DNA of 50,649 nucleotides, taken from UBA4572 sp049965515. GTDB lineage: Bacteria; Nitrospirota; Leptospirillia; Leptospirillales; Leptospirillaceae. The position numbers were made by a program, and so were the translations under genes. Shown piece by piece: positions 7,025-15,964 of this stretch. Position 1 is the first letter of the stretch, and every line of letters begins with the position of its first letter. The stretch lies in the NCBI GenBank assembly GCA_049965515.1, contig JBMFWG010000009.1:1-50649 (forward strand). The letters run 5' to 3'. Under the pieces are notes generated by a model. That model searched no databases, was not told the origin of the DNA, and saw only the letters and a program-made list of their open reading frames with translations.

Positions 7025-8523
7025 AGATCCTGACGTCCCGAGCTGAGACCCTTGATTCTCTGAGGAGTCACCGAGTTGTTCCTGTCATTGGAGAGGCGTT
7101 GTCAGATCTACTGACTCCTCCCGCCGCTTATGCAGCTCTTCCCCAGGGACGTCCTCGTTTTCTTTTGGAAAGTGCCACTGGTGGAGAGCGATGGGGGCGG
7201 TACTCCTTTGTCGGCTCAGGTGTACTGGCAACCTTCTCCGGATCGGTCGGTGGCCCCCTGCGGATCGAACGCTTTCGAGAGGGGCGCCGAACGGAAGTCA
7301 CGGAGCGGGCGGGCGATCTCTTTTCGGAGTTCGCCCGGGCCCTGGCCGAACTTGATGCGGGGATGGATGATCGTATTCCTGTGTTTGCCCAAGGGGTGGT
7401 GGGGTATTTCGGCTATGACATTGTTCGTTGCTTCGAACGCCTTCCCGAGGCACTCCCTGCGGCCGATGACTTTCCGGATCTCTCCTTTTTTCTTCCGGAA
7501 GTCATGGTGGTCTTTGACCACGCTATCCAGCGCCTCAAGCTTCTCACATGGATCGATCGGGAGGAGGGGAATCCGGACAGTCTCTTCGACGAAGCAACAG
7601 TTCGTCTCGCTTCCTTTTGGCAGGGGCTTTCCCTTTCTCGTCCCCCGGAAAAGCCGTCCGCTGGATCTGGCAAGCTGACTCTGCGAGAGACGACCGACGC
7701 TGAAAGTTTCAAGCGCTCCGTCGAGCGTGCCAAAGAGCATATTCGTGCCGGAGATATCTTTCAGGTTGTCCTTTCCCGCCGCTTTGAGTTTGATTGGGAG
7801 GCGTCTCCGCTTACGCTCTATCGCGTTCTCCGTTCCATTAATCCCTCTCCCTATCTTTTTTTGATCGAGCAAGGGGAGCGGGCTTTGGTCGGATCCTCCC
7901 CGGAGCTTTTTGTCAGGGTGTCGGGAAGAACTGTTGACCTTCGACCCATTGCGGGAACCGTTCGCCGCTCAGGCGATGCCCAGGAAGACGAACGACGCTC
8001 TCAGGCCCTGCTTTTGGACCCCAAGGAACGGGCCGAACATGTCATGCTTGTGGATCTTGGCCGTAATGATGTGGGGCGCGTCGCGACAAAAGGCGGTGTC
8101 GAGGTGAGCGAGATGATGGTCCTGGAGCGTTATTCCCACGTTATCCACATCGTCAGCCATGTGAAGGGTCTCCTTGCTTCCGGCAAGACAGGCTATGATG
8201 TGATTCGGGCGGCCCATCCGGCTGGGACTCTTTCGGGAGCGCCCAAGGTGCGGGCCATGGAGATCATCGAAGAGCTTGAGACGATACGGCGTGGCCCCTA
8301 CGCCGGATGCGTTGGAGTTGTGGCCTTTTCTGGCGAAGTGGATTTGGCGATTGCCATTCGCTCGGTCTTTCTCTCCGGCAAAAAAGGGTTCTTCCAGGCA
8401 GGCGCGGGCATTGTCGCCGACAGCGAGCCGGAGAAGGAAAATCAGGAGATCCTCGCCAAGGCGCAGGCAATGGTCCGGGCGCTTGAGATCACTCATGCAA
8501 GCGAGGGGTCATGGCTTTTTTGA
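7021..8523 (+). CDS. trpE: Anthranilate synthase component I
   Basis: 500 residues, normal for TrpE. With TrpG it converts chorismate and glutamine to anthranilate, the first step of tryptophan synthesis. The N-terminal LLES motif (48-51) marks the tryptophan feedback site. The C-terminal chorismate-binding domain shows RRFEFDW, PELFVRV, RPIAGTVRRSGD, DLGRNDVGRVA and GTLSGAPKVRAMEIIEELE. The start overlaps the stop of the upstream activator by four bases, and the 3' end overlaps trpG by 13. Identity is supported by all six following trp genes. Confidence 0.97.
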   Translation: MKILTSRAETLDSLRSHRVVPVIGEALSDLLTPPAAYAALPQGRPRFLLESATGGERWGRYSFVGSGVLATFSGSVGGPLRIERFREGRRTEVTERAGDLFSEFARALAELDAGMDDRIPVFAQGVVGYFGYDIVRCFERLPEALPAADDFPDLSFFLPEVMVVFDHAIQRLKLLTWIDREEGNPDSLFDEATVRLASFWQGLSLSRPPEKPSAGSGKLTLRETTDAESFKRSVERAKEHIRAGDIFQVVLSRRFEFDWEASPLTLYRVLRSINPSPYLFLIEQGERALVGSSPELFVRVSGRTVDLRPIAGTVRRSGDAQEDERRSQALLLDPKERAEHVMLVDLGRNDVGRVATKGGVEVSEMMVLERYSHVIHIVSHVKGLLASGKTGYDVIRAAHPAGTLSGAPKVRAMEIIEELETIRRGPYAGCVGVVAFSGEVDLAIAIRSVFLSGKKGFFQAGAGIVADSEPEKENQEILAKAQAMVRALEITHASEGSWLF

Positions 8524-9122
8524 TGGTCGACAATTACGATTCCTTCACCTACAACCTCGTCCAGTACTTCTGGGAACTGGGGGTGGAGATGGAGGTCTTC
8601 CGCAATGACCGGATATCTCTGGCCGAGATCGAATCGGGGGGATATGAGGCTATTGTTCTCTCTCCAGGACCCGGGACCCCTGCCGACTCGGGAATTTGCC
8701 CTCAGATTGTCCGGGAGCTGGGGGCCAGATTGCCGATCCTCGGAGTCTGTCTGGGCCACCAGACCATTGGTGAAGTTTTTGGCGGAACGGTCGCTCGTGC
8801 GCCCCGTCTGATGCATGGAAAGACATCCCCGGTCTTCCATGACGGCTCGGAGCTCTTTGCGGGGATTCCCAGCCCTTTTGAGGCCACACGTTACCATTCC
8901 CTCATTGTCCTGGAAAGCTCTCTCCCGGAGGAGATCCGGGTGACGGCTCGGACGGAAGAGGGTGAGGTTATGGCTCTCACCCATCAGCACCTCCCCGTGT
9001 GGGGTGTTCAGTTTCATCCCGAATCCATTCTCACTCTTCACGGGAAAAAGATTTTGTCCAATTTTGTCGATTTGGCAAAACGACGGAATGCCAGGAACTC
9101 TTCCGGGAGTCCTTTATCGTGA
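8511..9122 (+). CDS. trpG: Anthranilate synthase component II (glutamine amidotransferase)
   Basis: 203 residues of class I glutamine amidotransferase. The catalytic cysteine is C80 in GVCLGHQ, and the His-Glu pair lies in VQFHPES near 170. The oxyanion loop SPGPGTP follows the first strand. It releases ammonia from glutamine for TrpE. In many bacteria the same protein also serves aminodeoxychorismate synthase (PabA role); no separate pabA is in this window, so dual use is possible. It starts inside trpE and its stop overlaps the trpD GTG. Confidence 0.96.
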   Translation: MAFLMVDNYDSFTYNLVQYFWELGVEMEVFRNDRISLAEIESGGYEAIVLSPGPGTPADSGICPQIVRELGARLPILGVCLGHQTIGEVFGGTVARAPRLMHGKTSPVFHDGSELFAGIPSPFEATRYHSLIVLESSLPEEIRVTARTEEGEVMALTHQHLPVWGVQFHPESILTLHGKKILSNFVDLAKRRNARNSSGSPLS

Positions 9123-10141
9123 CTGCCCGGGAAGCGTTGGCGGCCGTCCTCTCCGGACGCTCGCTTGAGCGTGGTGAAATGGCGGAGGTCATGGGTGCCG
9201 TCATGGATGGCAAGGTCTCCGAAAGCCTCTTGGCCGGGATCCTTGTGGCACTTGTTTCCAGGGGCGAGACTGCCGAGGAAATCAGCGGGGCGGTGGACGC
9301 TCTCCGGGCTCGCTGCCGCCCCTTCCCTCCTGAGGGTTCTGATGGCCTCGGAGAGGCCATCGATGTATGCGGAACAGGAGGAGACCGGGCCGGAACGGTG
9401 AACCTTTCCACAGCCGTTTCCTTTGTCCTTGCGGCCGGTGGCGTGAGTGTCGTGAAGCATGGCAATCGCGCAGTGTCGAGTCAGGCCGGGTCCGCGGATG
9501 TTCTGGAGGCTTTGGGTATTCCCGTGGAGGTTTCCCCTGAAAAGGCCTTTCAGATCTTTCGGAAGACGGGTTTGACCTTTCTCTTTGCTCCCTTTTACCA
9601 TCCGGCTCTAAGGGTGGCAGCGGGGGTTCGTCGTGAGTTGGGGGTCCGGACCCTTTTTAACCTTCTTGGACCGCTGGCCAACCCGGCCAGGGTTCGTCGT
9701 CAGGTGATAGGTGTCTACGATCCGGCTCGCCTGGAGACCGTCGTCGACGTCCTTGCAAAAACCGGAAGCTCCGAGGTGATGGCACTTCATGGCGATGGCC
9801 TTGACGAGGTCAATCTCGCCTCCACGACCACGATTCTCCACCTGTCAGAGGGAAGGAAGCTGTGGAGAGAGGTCCGTGCCTCGGATTTCGGACTTTCTCC
9901 CTCCTCCCTTGAAGCGGCTCGGGGAGGAGACCGCATGAAAAATGCCGCCCTGATCCATGGAGTTCTCGAGGGAGAGCGCCATCCCCTTCGGGACTGGGTC
10001 CTGGCCGGTGCCGCTCCGGGATTTATGGTCGCGGGACATGCCCGCACGCTCCCTGAAGGCGTGTCCATGGCCCGAGAGGCGATCGATTCAGGGAAGGCGT
10101 TGGCAGTGCTTACAAAGATCCAGAAGGAAAGTCTCTTATGA
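9119..10141 (+). CDS. trpD: Anthranilate phosphoribosyltransferase
   Basis: 340 residues from the GTG at 9119, which overlaps the trpG stop as GTGA; the frame is open further upstream but that part lies inside trpG and is not TrpD-like. It transfers phosphoribose from PRPP to anthranilate. Signature stretches are DVCGTGGDRAGTVNLST, VVKHGNRAVSSQAGSADVLE, FAPFYHPAL and RTLFNLLGPLANPA. It ends with an ATGA overlap into trpC. Confidence 0.96.
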   Translation: MTAREALAAVLSGRSLERGEMAEVMGAVMDGKVSESLLAGILVALVSRGETAEEISGAVDALRARCRPFPPEGSDGLGEAIDVCGTGGDRAGTVNLSTAVSFVLAAGGVSVVKHGNRAVSSQAGSADVLEALGIPVEVSPEKAFQIFRKTGLTFLFAPFYHPALRVAAGVRRELGVRTLFNLLGPLANPARVRRQVIGVYDPARLETVVDVLAKTGSSEVMALHGDGLDEVNLASTTTILHLSEGRKLWREVRASDFGLSPSSLEAARGGDRMKNAALIHGVLEGERHPLRDWVLAGAAPGFMVAGHARTLPEGVSMAREAIDSGKALAVLTKIQKESLL

Positions 10142-10938
10142 GTCTTCTTGAAGAGATCGTCTCCCGCAAGAAGGCAGAGATCGTTGACGCCCGGAAAAGG
10201 CGCTCGCTTCAGGATCTTGAGCGCGCCCTTCCCACGGCCCCCTCGCTTCGCCCATTGACGGCGAAAAGGAGGGACGGAGGGAACTCTCGTCCGGGAGTCA
10301 TTGCCGAGATGAAGAGAAGAAGTCCGTCACGCGGCCTCATCCGGGATCCTTATGACCCGGCGGCGCTGGCCGACTCCTACTGGCGCTCCGGAGCCCAAGC
10401 CTTGTCGATTCTGACGGACGGTCCCTTTTTCGGAGGGGATCTTGAGGATCTGTCCCTTGTGCGCAAAACCCCTGCAGGAGAGGCACTTCCTCTTCTCCGG
10501 AAGGATTTTGTGGTTGACCCCTACCAAGTGGTCGAAAGCCGGGTGGCCGGAGCGGATATTCTTCTTTTGATCGTGAGGATCCTCCCCGGAGAGCTTCTCT
10601 CTGAACTCCTTCATTTGGCCTCCTCCCTTGGCCTCACCGTGCTTGTGGAGACCCATACAGAGGGAGAGGTCGAGCGGGCACTGGCTGCGGGAGCCCGGGT
10701 CGTTGGCGTGAATAGTCGAGATCTGGACACTCTCAAGGTCGACCTGGATCGGGGAGCCCGACTTCTAGCGGGCATTCCCCCGGAGATTGTCAAGGTCGCC
10801 GAAAGTGGGCTGAAAACCCCGGCAGACTATCTCCGAATGGGAGATCTCGGGGCGGACTTTGTGTTGGTGGGAGAGAGATTCCTTCTCTCGGACAATCCGG
10901 GACGGGCTCTGGAGGTCTTTTGTGGGATTGTGGATTAA
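10138..10938 (+). CDS. trpC: Indole-3-glycerol phosphate synthase
   Basis: 266 residues, a single TIM-barrel enzyme (not fused to TrpF as in enterics). It closes the ring of carboxyphenylaminodeoxyribulose phosphate to indole glycerol phosphate. Seen are IAEMKRRSPSRGLI, FFGGDLEDL, LLRKDFVVDPYQV, GVNSRDLDTLKVDL and AESGLKTPAD, the usual active-site Lys, Glu and Asn strands. The start overlaps trpD (ATGA) and the 3' end overlaps trpF by 17 bases. Confidence 0.96.
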   Translation: MSLLEEIVSRKKAEIVDARKRRSLQDLERALPTAPSLRPLTAKRRDGGNSRPGVIAEMKRRSPSRGLIRDPYDPAALADSYWRSGAQALSILTDGPFFGGDLEDLSLVRKTPAGEALPLLRKDFVVDPYQVVESRVAGADILLLIVRILPGELLSELLHLASSLGLTVLVETHTEGEVERALAAGARVVGVNSRDLDTLKVDLDRGARLLAGIPPEIVKVAESGLKTPADYLRMGDLGADFVLVGERFLLSDNPGRALEVFCGIVD

Positions 10939-11581
10939 GATCTGCGGGATAACCCGCCCGGAGGATGCAATTGCCGTGGAACGGTCGGGTGCCAATGCCC
11001 TTGGGCTCATTTTTTCCTCCCGCTCCTCCCGCACACTCTCTCTGGAACGGGCGGCGCTCATTGTTGAGGCCCTGTCGGGACGTCTCGAAAAGGTGGCGGT
11101 TTTCACAGAGCCGGACTGGGATCGGATTGAAGAGGTGGTGGAGAGGCTTGGGGTCGATCTGATTCAGTGGCATGGAGGGCCCCTCAGCCGTGATGAAGAT
11201 GCTCGGCTGGGTTCCTTTGGCGTCCCCTGGATGCATGCGGTCAGATGGGACGGCCGAAGTCGCCTTGATACTCCACACACCGCCCTCCGTCTTTTGGTAG
11301 AAGGACGTTCAGCCAAAGGTTTGGGGGGGACGGGGGAGGGGTGGAGCTATGGATCATTGAGAGAGGTTGAATGGCCTCTTCCGGTGGTTCTTTCCGGAGG
11401 GCTCTCCCCAGAGAAAGTGGTCGATGTTCTGGAGTCCATTTGCCCTCCAGGCACTCCGATTGATCGCCGCCTCTTCGGTGTAGATGTAAGCTCCGGCGTG
11501 GAATCCCGACCGGGAATCAAGGATGAGGTCCGGGTAAATGCCTTTGTAAAAAATGTTCGTGCATGGGAGGCACTGTTGTGA
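10922..11581 (+). CDS. trpF: Phosphoribosylanthranilate isomerase
   Basis: About 219 residues. The GTG at 10922 is chosen because ggaggt (10911-10916) lies 5 bases upstream; a TTG at 10928 is the alternative. The open frame before it lies within trpC. Family marks are KICGITRPEDA at the N-terminus, ALGLIFSSRSSR, LIQWHG, PVVLSGGLSPEKV and FGVDVSSGVES near the C-terminus, with catalytic Cys and Asp placed as expected. It stops as GTGA over the trpB start. Confidence 0.95.
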   Translation: MGLWIKICGITRPEDAIAVERSGANALGLIFSSRSSRTLSLERAALIVEALSGRLEKVAVFTEPDWDRIEEVVERLGVDLIQWHGGPLSRDEDARLGSFGVPWMHAVRWDGRSRLDTPHTALRLLVEGRSAKGLGGTGEGWSYGSLREVEWPLPVVLSGGLSPEKVVDVLESICPPGTPIDRRLFGVDVSSGVESRPGIKDEVRVNAFVKNVRAWEALL

Positions 11582-12834
11582 GCAGGGAATCGGCCGCTAT
11601 TGAAAAACGCAGGGAGGGGGCCAGAAAGGGATCACCTTCGCTTCCCGACTATCGGGGATATTTCGGGGAGTTCGGGGGTCGCTTTGTCTCGGAGACTCTG
11701 ATGCCGGCCCTTCTTGAACTCGAAGGAGCCTTCCGTCTGGCATGGAGGGATTCGTCGTTCCGGAAGGAATTCTATGGAATGCTTGCCGAGTATTCTGGTC
11801 GGCCCACTCCTCTTTATTTGGCAGAATCCCTCTCTCGAGAAACGGGGGGGGCAAGGATCTGGCTCAAGCGTGAGGATCTCAACCACACCGGAGCCCACAA
11901 GATCACAAATGCAGTGGGGCAAGCACTTCTGGCCCGCCGGATGGGAAAGCGTCGCTTGATCGCTGAGACGGGTGCCGGTCAGCATGGGGTGGCAACAGCG
12001 ACGGTAGCGGCCAAGCTCGGATTCTCCTGTCAGATTTATATGGGATCAGAGGATGTCCGAAGACAGGCGCTGAATGTTTTCCGTATGAAGCTCTTGGGAG
12101 CAGTCGTGAGTCCTGTTGATCTGGGAGGAAAAACCCTGAAGGATGCGATCAGCGAGGCTTTGCGGGATTGGTCCCGTACCGTGGGAGAAACCCACTACCT
12201 CCTGGGAACGGCCTTCGGTCCTCATCCCTTTCCCCTCATGGTGAGAACCTTCCAGTCAGTCATCGGACAGGAAGCTCGCCGTCAGTTTCTCCGAAGTGTC
12301 GGGGCCCTTCCGGACGTGCTTGTCGCCTGTGTCGGCGGCGGAAGCAATGCGATCGGTCTTTTCCACCCCTTTGTGAAAGACACGAGCGTTCGGATGTTTG
12401 GGGTGGAGGCCGGCGGAATCGCTCTCTCCCCCGGTCTTCATGCGGCTCGATTCGCAGGAGGCTCCGTGGGAGTTCTTCAGGGAACTCGAACCTATGTTCT
12501 CCAGAATCCGGAGGGTCAAATCGAGAACACACACTCCGTTTCAGCGGGCCTTGATTATTCGGCGGTGGGTCCCGAGCTGGCCTATTACCGGGAAGCCGGA
12601 CGGATTGTCTTTGATTCTGTCGGAGATGACGAAGCTCTTGAGGCTTTTCGCACTCTCTCCCGGACGGAAGGGATCATCCCGGCTCTTGAGAGCTCCCATG
12701 CGGTGGCCTATGCCCTTCGCCTTGCCAGGACTCTTCCGCGGGATTCCAATATCCTTGTGAATCTCTCGGGACGTGGAGACAAGGATGTGATGGAGGTCTC
12801 CCGCATCCTGGAAGAGAAGGGGGAGAGGTTATGA
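11578..12834 (+). CDS. trpB: Tryptophan synthase beta chain
   Basis: 418 residues from the GTG at 11578 (ggagg 7 bases upstream); the ATG at 11563 lacks a binding site. The PLP lysine is in NHTGAHKITN and the phosphate-binding loop is GGGSNAIG. ETGAGQHGVATAT and SVSAGLDYSAVGPE identify the ordinary TrpB1 type that works with TrpA. It condenses indole with serine. It overlaps trpF by GTGA and trpA by ATGA. Confidence 0.97.
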   Translation: MSRESAAIEKRREGARKGSPSLPDYRGYFGEFGGRFVSETLMPALLELEGAFRLAWRDSSFRKEFYGMLAEYSGRPTPLYLAESLSRETGGARIWLKREDLNHTGAHKITNAVGQALLARRMGKRRLIAETGAGQHGVATATVAAKLGFSCQIYMGSEDVRRQALNVFRMKLLGAVVSPVDLGGKTLKDAISEALRDWSRTVGETHYLLGTAFGPHPFPLMVRTFQSVIGQEARRQFLRSVGALPDVLVACVGGGSNAIGLFHPFVKDTSVRMFGVEAGGIALSPGLHAARFAGGSVGVLQGTRTYVLQNPEGQIENTHSVSAGLDYSAVGPELAYYREAGRIVFDSVGDDEALEAFRTLSRTEGIIPALESSHAVAYALRLARTLPRDSNILVNLSGRGDKDVMEVSRILEEKGERL

Positions 12835-13643
12835 GTGCTGTCATCCCCAATCGACCCCCCTGGCACAAGAAGTCCTTTCGACGAGGAGTCTCGCCTCCAG
12901 TCCTCATCCCCTATCTGGTGGCGGGAGACCCTGACCTTGAGACCACGCGGCGGTATCTCCACCTTGCCGCTTCTGCAGGGGTTTTTGCCGTCGAGCTGGG
13001 TATCCCCTTTTCTGACCCCACAGCGGACGGACCGGTGATTCAGGAGGCGGCCCGAAGATCTCTCCGCCATGAGACAGGGCTTTCGGAACTTCTCAACTGG
13101 ATAGGGACCATTCCCCAGGAAGAGCTTCCCCCCCTTTATCTGATGACCTATTTCAATCTCTTTCACCATATGGGGGTGGAGTCCTTCTGCCAGAAGGCCC
13201 GTGAGACAGGTCGGGTGGCAGGGGTGGTGATTCCCGATCTCTCGTTTGAGGACAGTCGGGATTATCGGCCGCTTTTTCGCTCGTTCGGGATCAACCTTGT
13301 TGGATTTGTTTCGCCCACAACGCCTGTCGAGAGAGCCCGAAGGATTGTCCGGGAATCCCGGGGCTTTGTCTACTATGTAGGGTTAATGGGGACCACAGGA
13401 GCTTCCCTGTCGATTACTCCTGCCGTTCGGGACATGGTCGGAAAACTGAAGCAATGGACGACTCTCCCCGTATGCCTGGGGTTTGGCGTCAATGAGCCCC
13501 GGATGGCTCGGGAAATTCTGGGCTTTTCCGACGGAGTCATTGTCGGAAGCCGACTGGTCAGGGAGGAAGAGGATCCAGGACGATGGGAGAAAACCTTTCT
13601 TGAGTTTGTTGCGGAGTGTCACAAGGCAGAAACTCAACAGTGA
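12831..13643 (+). CDS. trpA: Tryptophan synthase alpha chain
   Basis: 270 residues, TIM barrel. It cleaves indole glycerol phosphate and passes indole through a tunnel to TrpB. Catalytic Glu and Asp lie in VELGIPFSDPTADGPVIQ, with MTYFNLF, GVVIPDLSFED and YVGLMGTTGAS as further family marks. The start overlaps trpB (ATGA). It closes the EGDCFBA order; accD follows 14 bases later. Confidence 0.96.
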   Translation: MSAVIPNRPPWHKKSFRRGVSPPVLIPYLVAGDPDLETTRRYLHLAASAGVFAVELGIPFSDPTADGPVIQEAARRSLRHETGLSELLNWIGTIPQEELPPLYLMTYFNLFHHMGVESFCQKARETGRVAGVVIPDLSFEDSRDYRPLFRSFGINLVGFVSPTTPVERARRIVRESRGFVYYVGLMGTTGASLSITPAVRDMVGKLKQWTTLPVCLGFGVNEPRMAREILGFSDGVIVGSRLVREEEDPGRWEKTFLEFVAECHKAETQQ

Positions 13644-13657
13644 AGGAGAAGCGAAGA

Positions 13658-14569
13658 ATGGGCTGGCTCGACAGGCCGGGCAAGGATAAAAAAAGTCCCG
13701 GAGAGGGTGAACCGGAATCGGACTCCGGAAAGAAAGTTCGGATCCCCGAAGGGCTGTGGATTAAATGCAACCACTGCCGACAGATTGTCTACCGCAAGGA
13801 GGTGGATCGGGCGGGAAAGGTTTGTCCAAAGTGCAACTACCACTTTCCCATTACTCTGGAAGAGCGTCTTGAACAGCTCGTTGACCCAGGAAGCTTCACG
13901 GAATTTGCCCGGGATGTTGTCTCATCCGATCCCCTTTCCTTTACCGACAGTCAAAGATACTCTGATCGGCTTCGGGCCGCCCAGAAAAAAACCGGACTCG
14001 AGGATGCCGTCAAGGTCGGAGAGTGTCGGATTGAAGGAATTCCGGCCATTCTTGGTCTCTTTTCCTTCCATTTCATGGGGGGATCGATGGGGTCCGTGGT
14101 GGGCGAAAAAGTGGTTCGCGCTGCCGACCGGGCGTTGAAAGCCCGACTCCCCCTGATTCTCGTCACCGCTTCCGGTGGAGCACGGATGCAGGAGGGAATC
14201 TTCTCTCTCATGCAGATGGCCCGCACATCTGCGGCTGTTGGTCGACTTGGGAAGGCAGGAATTCCCTATCTTACTGTTCTGACCGATCCCACCTTTGGGG
14301 GGGTTACGGCGAGTTTTGCCATGCTTGGTGATGTCATCATTGCCGAGCCCCGAGCCCTGATCGGCTTTGCGGGGCCAAGGGTCATTGAGCAGACTATTCG
14401 TCAGCAACTTCCTGAAGGCTTTCAGCGGGCCGAGTTTCTTCTTGAACATGGATTTATCGATATGATTGTCGAGCGCAAACATCTTAAGGAAACCCTTTCC
14501 CGCCTTCTCTGTCACCTGGGATCTGCCCGACGCCTTGAGGGCTCTTCTGCCTGTCGCGGGGAGCAGTAA
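13658..14569 (+). CDS. accD: Acetyl-CoA carboxylase carboxyltransferase beta subunit
   Basis: About 303 residues from the ATG at 13658, with aaggag (13643-13648) 9 bases upstream; a GTG at 13640 is less likely. A four-cysteine zinc ribbon (CNHC, CPKC) lies near 40-62 and the crotonase-fold carboxyltransferase domain follows (SGGARMQEGIFSLMQMA, PTFGGVTASFAMLGD). With AccA it moves the carboxyl group from biotin to acetyl-CoA in the first step of fatty acid synthesis. trpA-accD-folC order is common in bacteria. It is followed by folC after 3 bases. Confidence 0.95.
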   Translation: MGWLDRPGKDKKSPGEGEPESDSGKKVRIPEGLWIKCNHCRQIVYRKEVDRAGKVCPKCNYHFPITLEERLEQLVDPGSFTEFARDVVSSDPLSFTDSQRYSDRLRAAQKKTGLEDAVKVGECRIEGIPAILGLFSFHFMGGSMGSVVGEKVVRAADRALKARLPLILVTASGGARMQEGIFSLMQMARTSAAVGRLGKAGIPYLTVLTDPTFGGVTASFAMLGDVIIAEPRALIGFAGPRVIEQTIRQQLPEGFQRAEFLLEHGFIDMIVERKHLKETLSRLLCHLGSARRLEGSSACRGEQ

Positions 14570-14572
14570 GGG

Positions 14573-15964
14573 GTGACACCACCGGAGGATGTCTCCACCA
14601 TTCTCTCCAAACTGTTGCGTTTTGGGATCAGGCCGGGGCTTGAGAGGGTCGAGGCGGCTCTTTCTGCCCTTGGACATCCGGAACGCGGACCCTTGACCTT
14701 CCAGGTTGTCGGGACCAATGGGAAAGGGTCGACGGCAATCTTTATCGATTCCATTCTTCGTCAAGCCGGCTATCGAACCGGTCGCTTTACTTCTCCCCAC
14801 CTGACCGATATACGGGAAAGAATTACCGTCTCAGGAGAGATGATCTCCCCGGAGTCGTTCTCTGCGCTTGTTCGGGAGGTGGCAGCGCTCGATGGATCTC
14901 TTCGTATCGGACTCACGTTTTTCGAGTTTTTGACGGTCATGGCCCATGTGTTTTTCAGAAGGGCCGGGGTCGATTGTGTTGTCCTTGAAGCCGGACTGGG
15001 AGGACGATGGGATGCCACCACGGTGTCCGATCCCATCGTCACTGTTCTGACAGGCATTTCCCTCGATCATGAAGAGATTCTGGGACCCGGGATCTTCCGT
15101 ATCTTTGAGGAAAAGGTGGCGGTTGGAAGGAAGGGGCGCATCTTCGTGGCGAATCTTCAGGATTCCGACCTCCGAACATTGTTTCTTGACAGAGCCCGTT
15201 CGAAGGGGTTCTTCCCGGTCCTTTCCGGAAGGGATTTCGAGGCCCGATGGGAAGAGAAATTGCCGAGGCCTCTTTCGGACGCCTCGGAGGGAAAGGGACG
15301 GAGGTGTCTCTATCAGGGACGCTGGGGAATGAGGGCCTTCTCTTCGGGGATGTCTGCGGCCTACCAGGTCGAAAACGTAGGGGCTGCTGTCGCGGCCATT
15401 GAGTGGAGTCCGCTCCCGGTCTCCCTGAGCGCCTTTCGGGAAGGGATTTTCCGCGCAGCTCATCCCGGGCGTTTCGAGAGTATCTCCCGTCGTCCGTCCA
15501 TTCTTCTTGATGGTGCCCATAACCCGGAGGCCATGGAGAGACTTCTTGAGTCCCTCCTCGATCAATTGGGCACTCTTACCCCCGTCGGATGGTTCCTGGC
15601 GGTTCACCAGGACAAGAACTGGCGACGCATGCTGGATCTCATTCATGATTCTCCGCTGTCATCCCAGGCCTTGTTTTTTCCGGAAGAAGGCAAAGAGAGG
15701 GGAGGATCGTGGGCAGAGGCCCAGGAGATGGAGTCATATGCCCGAGGTCTGTGGGGAGAGGGGGAGATACGGATAGTTCGAGGACGACATGAGAGTCTTC
15801 TTGACCAAGCATGGCTCTGGACAGAGGCCGACGTTGCTCGAGTGCTTGTGGTGTCCGGTTCCCTCTATCTTGTGGGGGCAGTCCGTCCCCGCTTCCTTTC
15901 CGATCCACCCCCCGTCCTTTTCTCTGGAAATGAAAGGGATCGTCCCCTTTCGGAGGACGCTTGA
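14573..15964 (+). CDS. folC: Folylpolyglutamate / dihydrofolate synthase
   Basis: 463 residues starting with GTG. A Mur-ligase-type ATPase: P-loop VVGTNGKGST near 45, then TSPHLTDIRERI, LEAGLGGRWDATT and SLDHEEILG in the centre, and LDGAHNPEAM opening the C-terminal domain. It adds glutamate to dihydropteroate and folates. It sits between accD and lptD in the same run. Its stop overlaps the TTG start of lptD. Confidence 0.93.
   Translation: MTPPEDVSTILSKLLRFGIRPGLERVEAALSALGHPERGPLTFQVVGTNGKGSTAIFIDSILRQAGYRTGRFTSPHLTDIRERITVSGEMISPESFSALVREVAALDGSLRIGLTFFEFLTVMAHVFFRRAGVDCVVLEAGLGGRWDATTVSDPIVTVLTGISLDHEEILGPGIFRIFEEKVAVGRKGRIFVANLQDSDLRTLFLDRARSKGFFPVLSGRDFEARWEEKLPRPLSDASEGKGRRCLYQGRWGMRAFSSGMSAAYQVENVGAAVAAIEWSPLPVSLSAFREGIFRAAHPGRFESISRRPSILLDGAHNPEAMERLLESLLDQLGTLTPVGWFLAVHQDKNWRRMLDLIHDSPLSSQALFFPEEGKERGGSWAEAQEMESYARGLWGEGEIRIVRGRHESLLDQAWLWTEADVARVLVVSGSLYLVGAVRPRFLSDPPPVLFSGNERDRPLSEDA

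Noticed and set aside
8999..9118. Upstream extension of trpD by 40 codons
   Set aside because: It lies inside trpG, is not TrpD-like, and the GTG at 9119 gives the normal length.
13922..14800. A 292-codon minus-strand frame over accD and folC
   Set aside because: It is an antisense shadow of well-identified genes; the translation has no family features.
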